From Desulfonatronovibrio hydrogenovorans DSM 9292 (lineage in GTDB: Bacteria; Desulfobacterota; Desulfovibrionia; Desulfovibrionales; Desulfonatronovibrionaceae): a DNA stretch of 64,000 nucleotides. Made by a program: the position numbers and the translations under genes. The stretch lies in assembly GCF_000686525.1 (NCBI RefSeq), contig NZ_JMKT01000010.1:124001-188000 (forward strand), read 5' to 3'. This document shows, in pieces, positions 62,568 through 64,000 of this stretch; the first letter of the stretch is position 1; every line of letters starts with the position of its first letter. The notes under the pieces are model-generated. The model had not been told where the DNA came from. It worked only from the letters and a program-made list of their open reading frames with translations, and did no database searches.

Positions 62568-63049
62568 TAGATCTCCTCTGAGGCCTTTTCTACATCGTCA
62601 CGCATCTTCTGTCTGGCAGCCTCGATTTTCCGGGCCAGTTCCTGATCATCCAGGGCCAGGATCTGGGCCGCCATCCAGGCTGCATTTCTGGCCCCGGCCT
62701 TATCCAAGGCCACGGTGGAAACAGGAAAACCCGGAGGCATCTGGACAGTAGCCAGCAGTGCATCCATTCCCCCAAGGCTGGAAGCGGACAGAGGAATTCC
62801 TATGACCGGCTTGATAGTGGACGCAGCCACAGCCCCGGCCAGGTGCGCAGCCATGCCGGCGGCACAGACAAATACCTTGCATCCCTTTTCCTCCATTTCC
62901 CGGATCAACTTTCTGGTCCTCTCCGGTGTCCTGTGGGCAGAGGTAATGGTCATGAAATGTTCAATACCCAGCTTATCCAGAACTTCTGAACAGGGCCTGA
63001 CCTTTTCCAGATCAGACTTGCTTCCCATGAAAATAGCAACCTTTACCAT
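62567..63049 (-). CDS. purE: N5-carboxyaminoimidazole ribonucleotide mutase PurE
   Basis: A 160-residue PurE with MGSKSDLEKVRP at the start, ITSAHRTPERTRKL near residue 35 and GMAAHLAGAVAASTIKPVIGIPLSASSLGGMDALLATVQMP across 65-105. It works in purine synthesis on (carboxy)aminoimidazole ribonucleotide. Class I or class II (direct CO2) cannot be told apart by eye; no purK is seen in the window. AGGAG lies six bases before the ATG. Confidence 0.96.
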   Translation of the reverse strand: MVKVAIFMGSKSDLEKVRPCSEVLDKLGIEHFMTITSAHRTPERTRKLIREMEEKGCKVFVCAAGMAAHLAGAVAASTIKPVIGIPLSASSLGGMDALLATVQMPPGFPVSTVALDKAGARNAAWMAAQILALDDQELARKIEAARQKMRDDVEKASEEI

Positions 63050-63236
63050 ATGATACTCCTGTATTTATCTAAAAACATGCTTCCTGATAGGAATTGCCAC
63101 ATCCACGCATCTTCAAGTTATCCTGACGGACATGGCTGAAAAATGATTCGCCCGCAGCAGCCAGGATCTTAGTATCATTGCAGCCCTTCACCGTCCTGAT
63201 CACCAGGTGATTTTAAAGGACAGAATCAAGCCCGCT

Positions 63237-64000
63237 TTATCTTTTGTCCACCACCCTCACGGCCTTGCCCTGGTTTTTGGGCAGGCTTCCGTGCTCCACC
63301 AGATCGACCTTGGCAGTAATAAGGATCTCTTCCCTCAAAAGGCCGGCTATTTTCTGCTGCAAAGCCTGAAGAGTCCGCATGTCCTCCACGAAAAATTCAT
63401 CCCGGATCTCCACTTTGACCCGCATCTGATCCAGGTATCCTTTTCGTTCCAGTTCAATTACATAGTTCTGACCAACTTCCGGGATGGACATAAGTACTTT
63501 CTCCACCTGCATGGGATAAATGTTCACTCCCTTGAGAACGATCATGTCGTCGGACCGGCCGGTTATCCGGTCAATTCTTTTGTGGATGCGGCCACACGGA
63601 CAGTCACCCGGAATAAATCTGGTCAGATCCCTGGTCCTGTATCTGATGATGGGCATTCCTTCCCGACAAAGAGTTGTCAGGACCAGCTCGCCCACTTCTC
63701 CATCCGGCACAGGCTCAAGGGTCTTGGGATCAACTATCTCGGCCAGGTATGAATCCTCCCACAGATGCATCCCAGACTGGGCCTCACACTCAAAAGCCAC
63801 CCCCGGACCGTTCATTTCAGACAGTCCATAGGAGTTATAAGCCTTAACCCCGTAAATGGCTTCGATTCTCCGACGCACCTCTTCTGAATGAGGCTCAGCT
63901 CCGATGAGCATGATCTTCAGCTGCAAAGACCTGGGATTAATTCCCAGATCGTCAAACACCGAGCCAAGGTGCAGGGCATAGGACGGAATAATGTGAGCCA
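63237..64000 (-). CDS. Second phenylacetate-CoA ligase-like protein, 5' partial
   Basis: The frame is open to the right edge of the window, so this is the C-terminal 253 residues of a PaaK-family AMP-forming ligase. It reads SYALHLG before the first internal GTG, which confirms that the gene continues. YGLSEMNGPGVAFECE, the hinge RDLTRFIPG and the C-terminal domain (GRSDDMIVLKGVNIYP) are intact. It resembles, but is not identical to, the enzyme at 8456. It is 187 bases downstream of purE on the same strand. Confidence 0.9.
   Translation of the reverse strand, partial: AHIIPSYALHLGSVFDDLGINPRSLQLKIMLIGAEPHSEEVRRRIEAIYGVKAYNSYGLSEMNGPGVAFECEAQSGMHLWEDSYLAEIVDPKTLEPVPDGEVGELVLTTLCREGMPIIRYRTRDLTRFIPGDCPCGRIHKRIDRITGRSDDMIVLKGVNIYPMQVEKVLMSIPEVGQNYVIELERKGYLDQMRVKVEIRDEFFVEDMRTLQALQQKIAGLLREEILITAKVDLVEHGSLPKNQGKAVRVVDKR

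Overview
The window is about 50 percent G+C chromosomal DNA from a motile, Gram-negative anaerobe. The best guess is a deltaproteobacterial sulfate reducer of the Desulfovibrionales, possibly a haloalkaliphile close to Desulfonatronovibrio or Desulfonatronospira. The guess rests on the flagellar gene order fliR-flhB-flhA-flhF-flhG-fliA-cheY-fliL, a fused succinyl-CoA-ligase-like protein, PaaK ligases paired with an ACT-domain protein, an endonuclease-type MutL, and LptD (an outer membrane). It is inference; no marker gene fixes the genus. I see no prophage, insertion sequence, CRISPR array or integrase.

Layout. 1-10 kb: fused acyl-CoA ligase, rlmH, an SDR, an L-cysteine desulfidase-like protein, a secreted C69 dipeptidase, murA, paaK and an ACT protein. 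10.3-16.2 kb: tRNA-His with a terminator, a small protein coupled to a RimK-like ATP-grasp protein, an FMN-dependent monooxygenase, an amino-acid ABC permease and binding protein, and hisH-hisF. 16.2-20.2 kb: an rpoZ-dnaJ-moaC operon on the minus strand, a TtcA-like thiolase and an M23 peptidase, the last two separated by a strongly self-complementary 169-base element. 20.3-33.2 kb: the flagellar export and regulation operon running into small unknown genes, a tRNA dihydrouridine synthase, ispH, cheV and a second amino-acid ABC permease. 33.3-41.5 kb, mostly minus strand: an MFS carrier, proB, obgE, rpmA, rplU, comF, an iron-sulfur flavoprotein with a hidden 59-residue ORF before it, a glycosyltransferase, a metallo-hydrolase and a nitroreductase. 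41.6-44.6 kb: a two-GGDEF/TPR protein and a thioesterase.

44.6-50.6 kb is the least ordinary part. A tight minus-strand operon encodes an ATP-grasp ligase, a 521-residue radical-SAM aminomutase-like protein and an M20 peptidase. It lies opposite a divergent 372-residue member of the same radical-SAM family. Both radical-SAM proteins keep the cluster cysteines and a candidate PLP lysine but lack the two aspartates that bind the side chain of lysine in lysine 2,3-aminomutase. The 634-base divergent region holds a consensus sigma-70 promoter and a perfect 25-base palindrome. I propose a pathway that makes a beta-amino acid and ligates it into a small peptide or amide, perhaps an osmolyte.

50.6-64 kb: a DsbC-like protein, two Slp lipoproteins, overlapping phoH-ybeY-typA, a half-size GDT1 transporter, lptD, mutL, purD, a queuosine-precursor transporter, purE, and a second paaK cut by the window edge.
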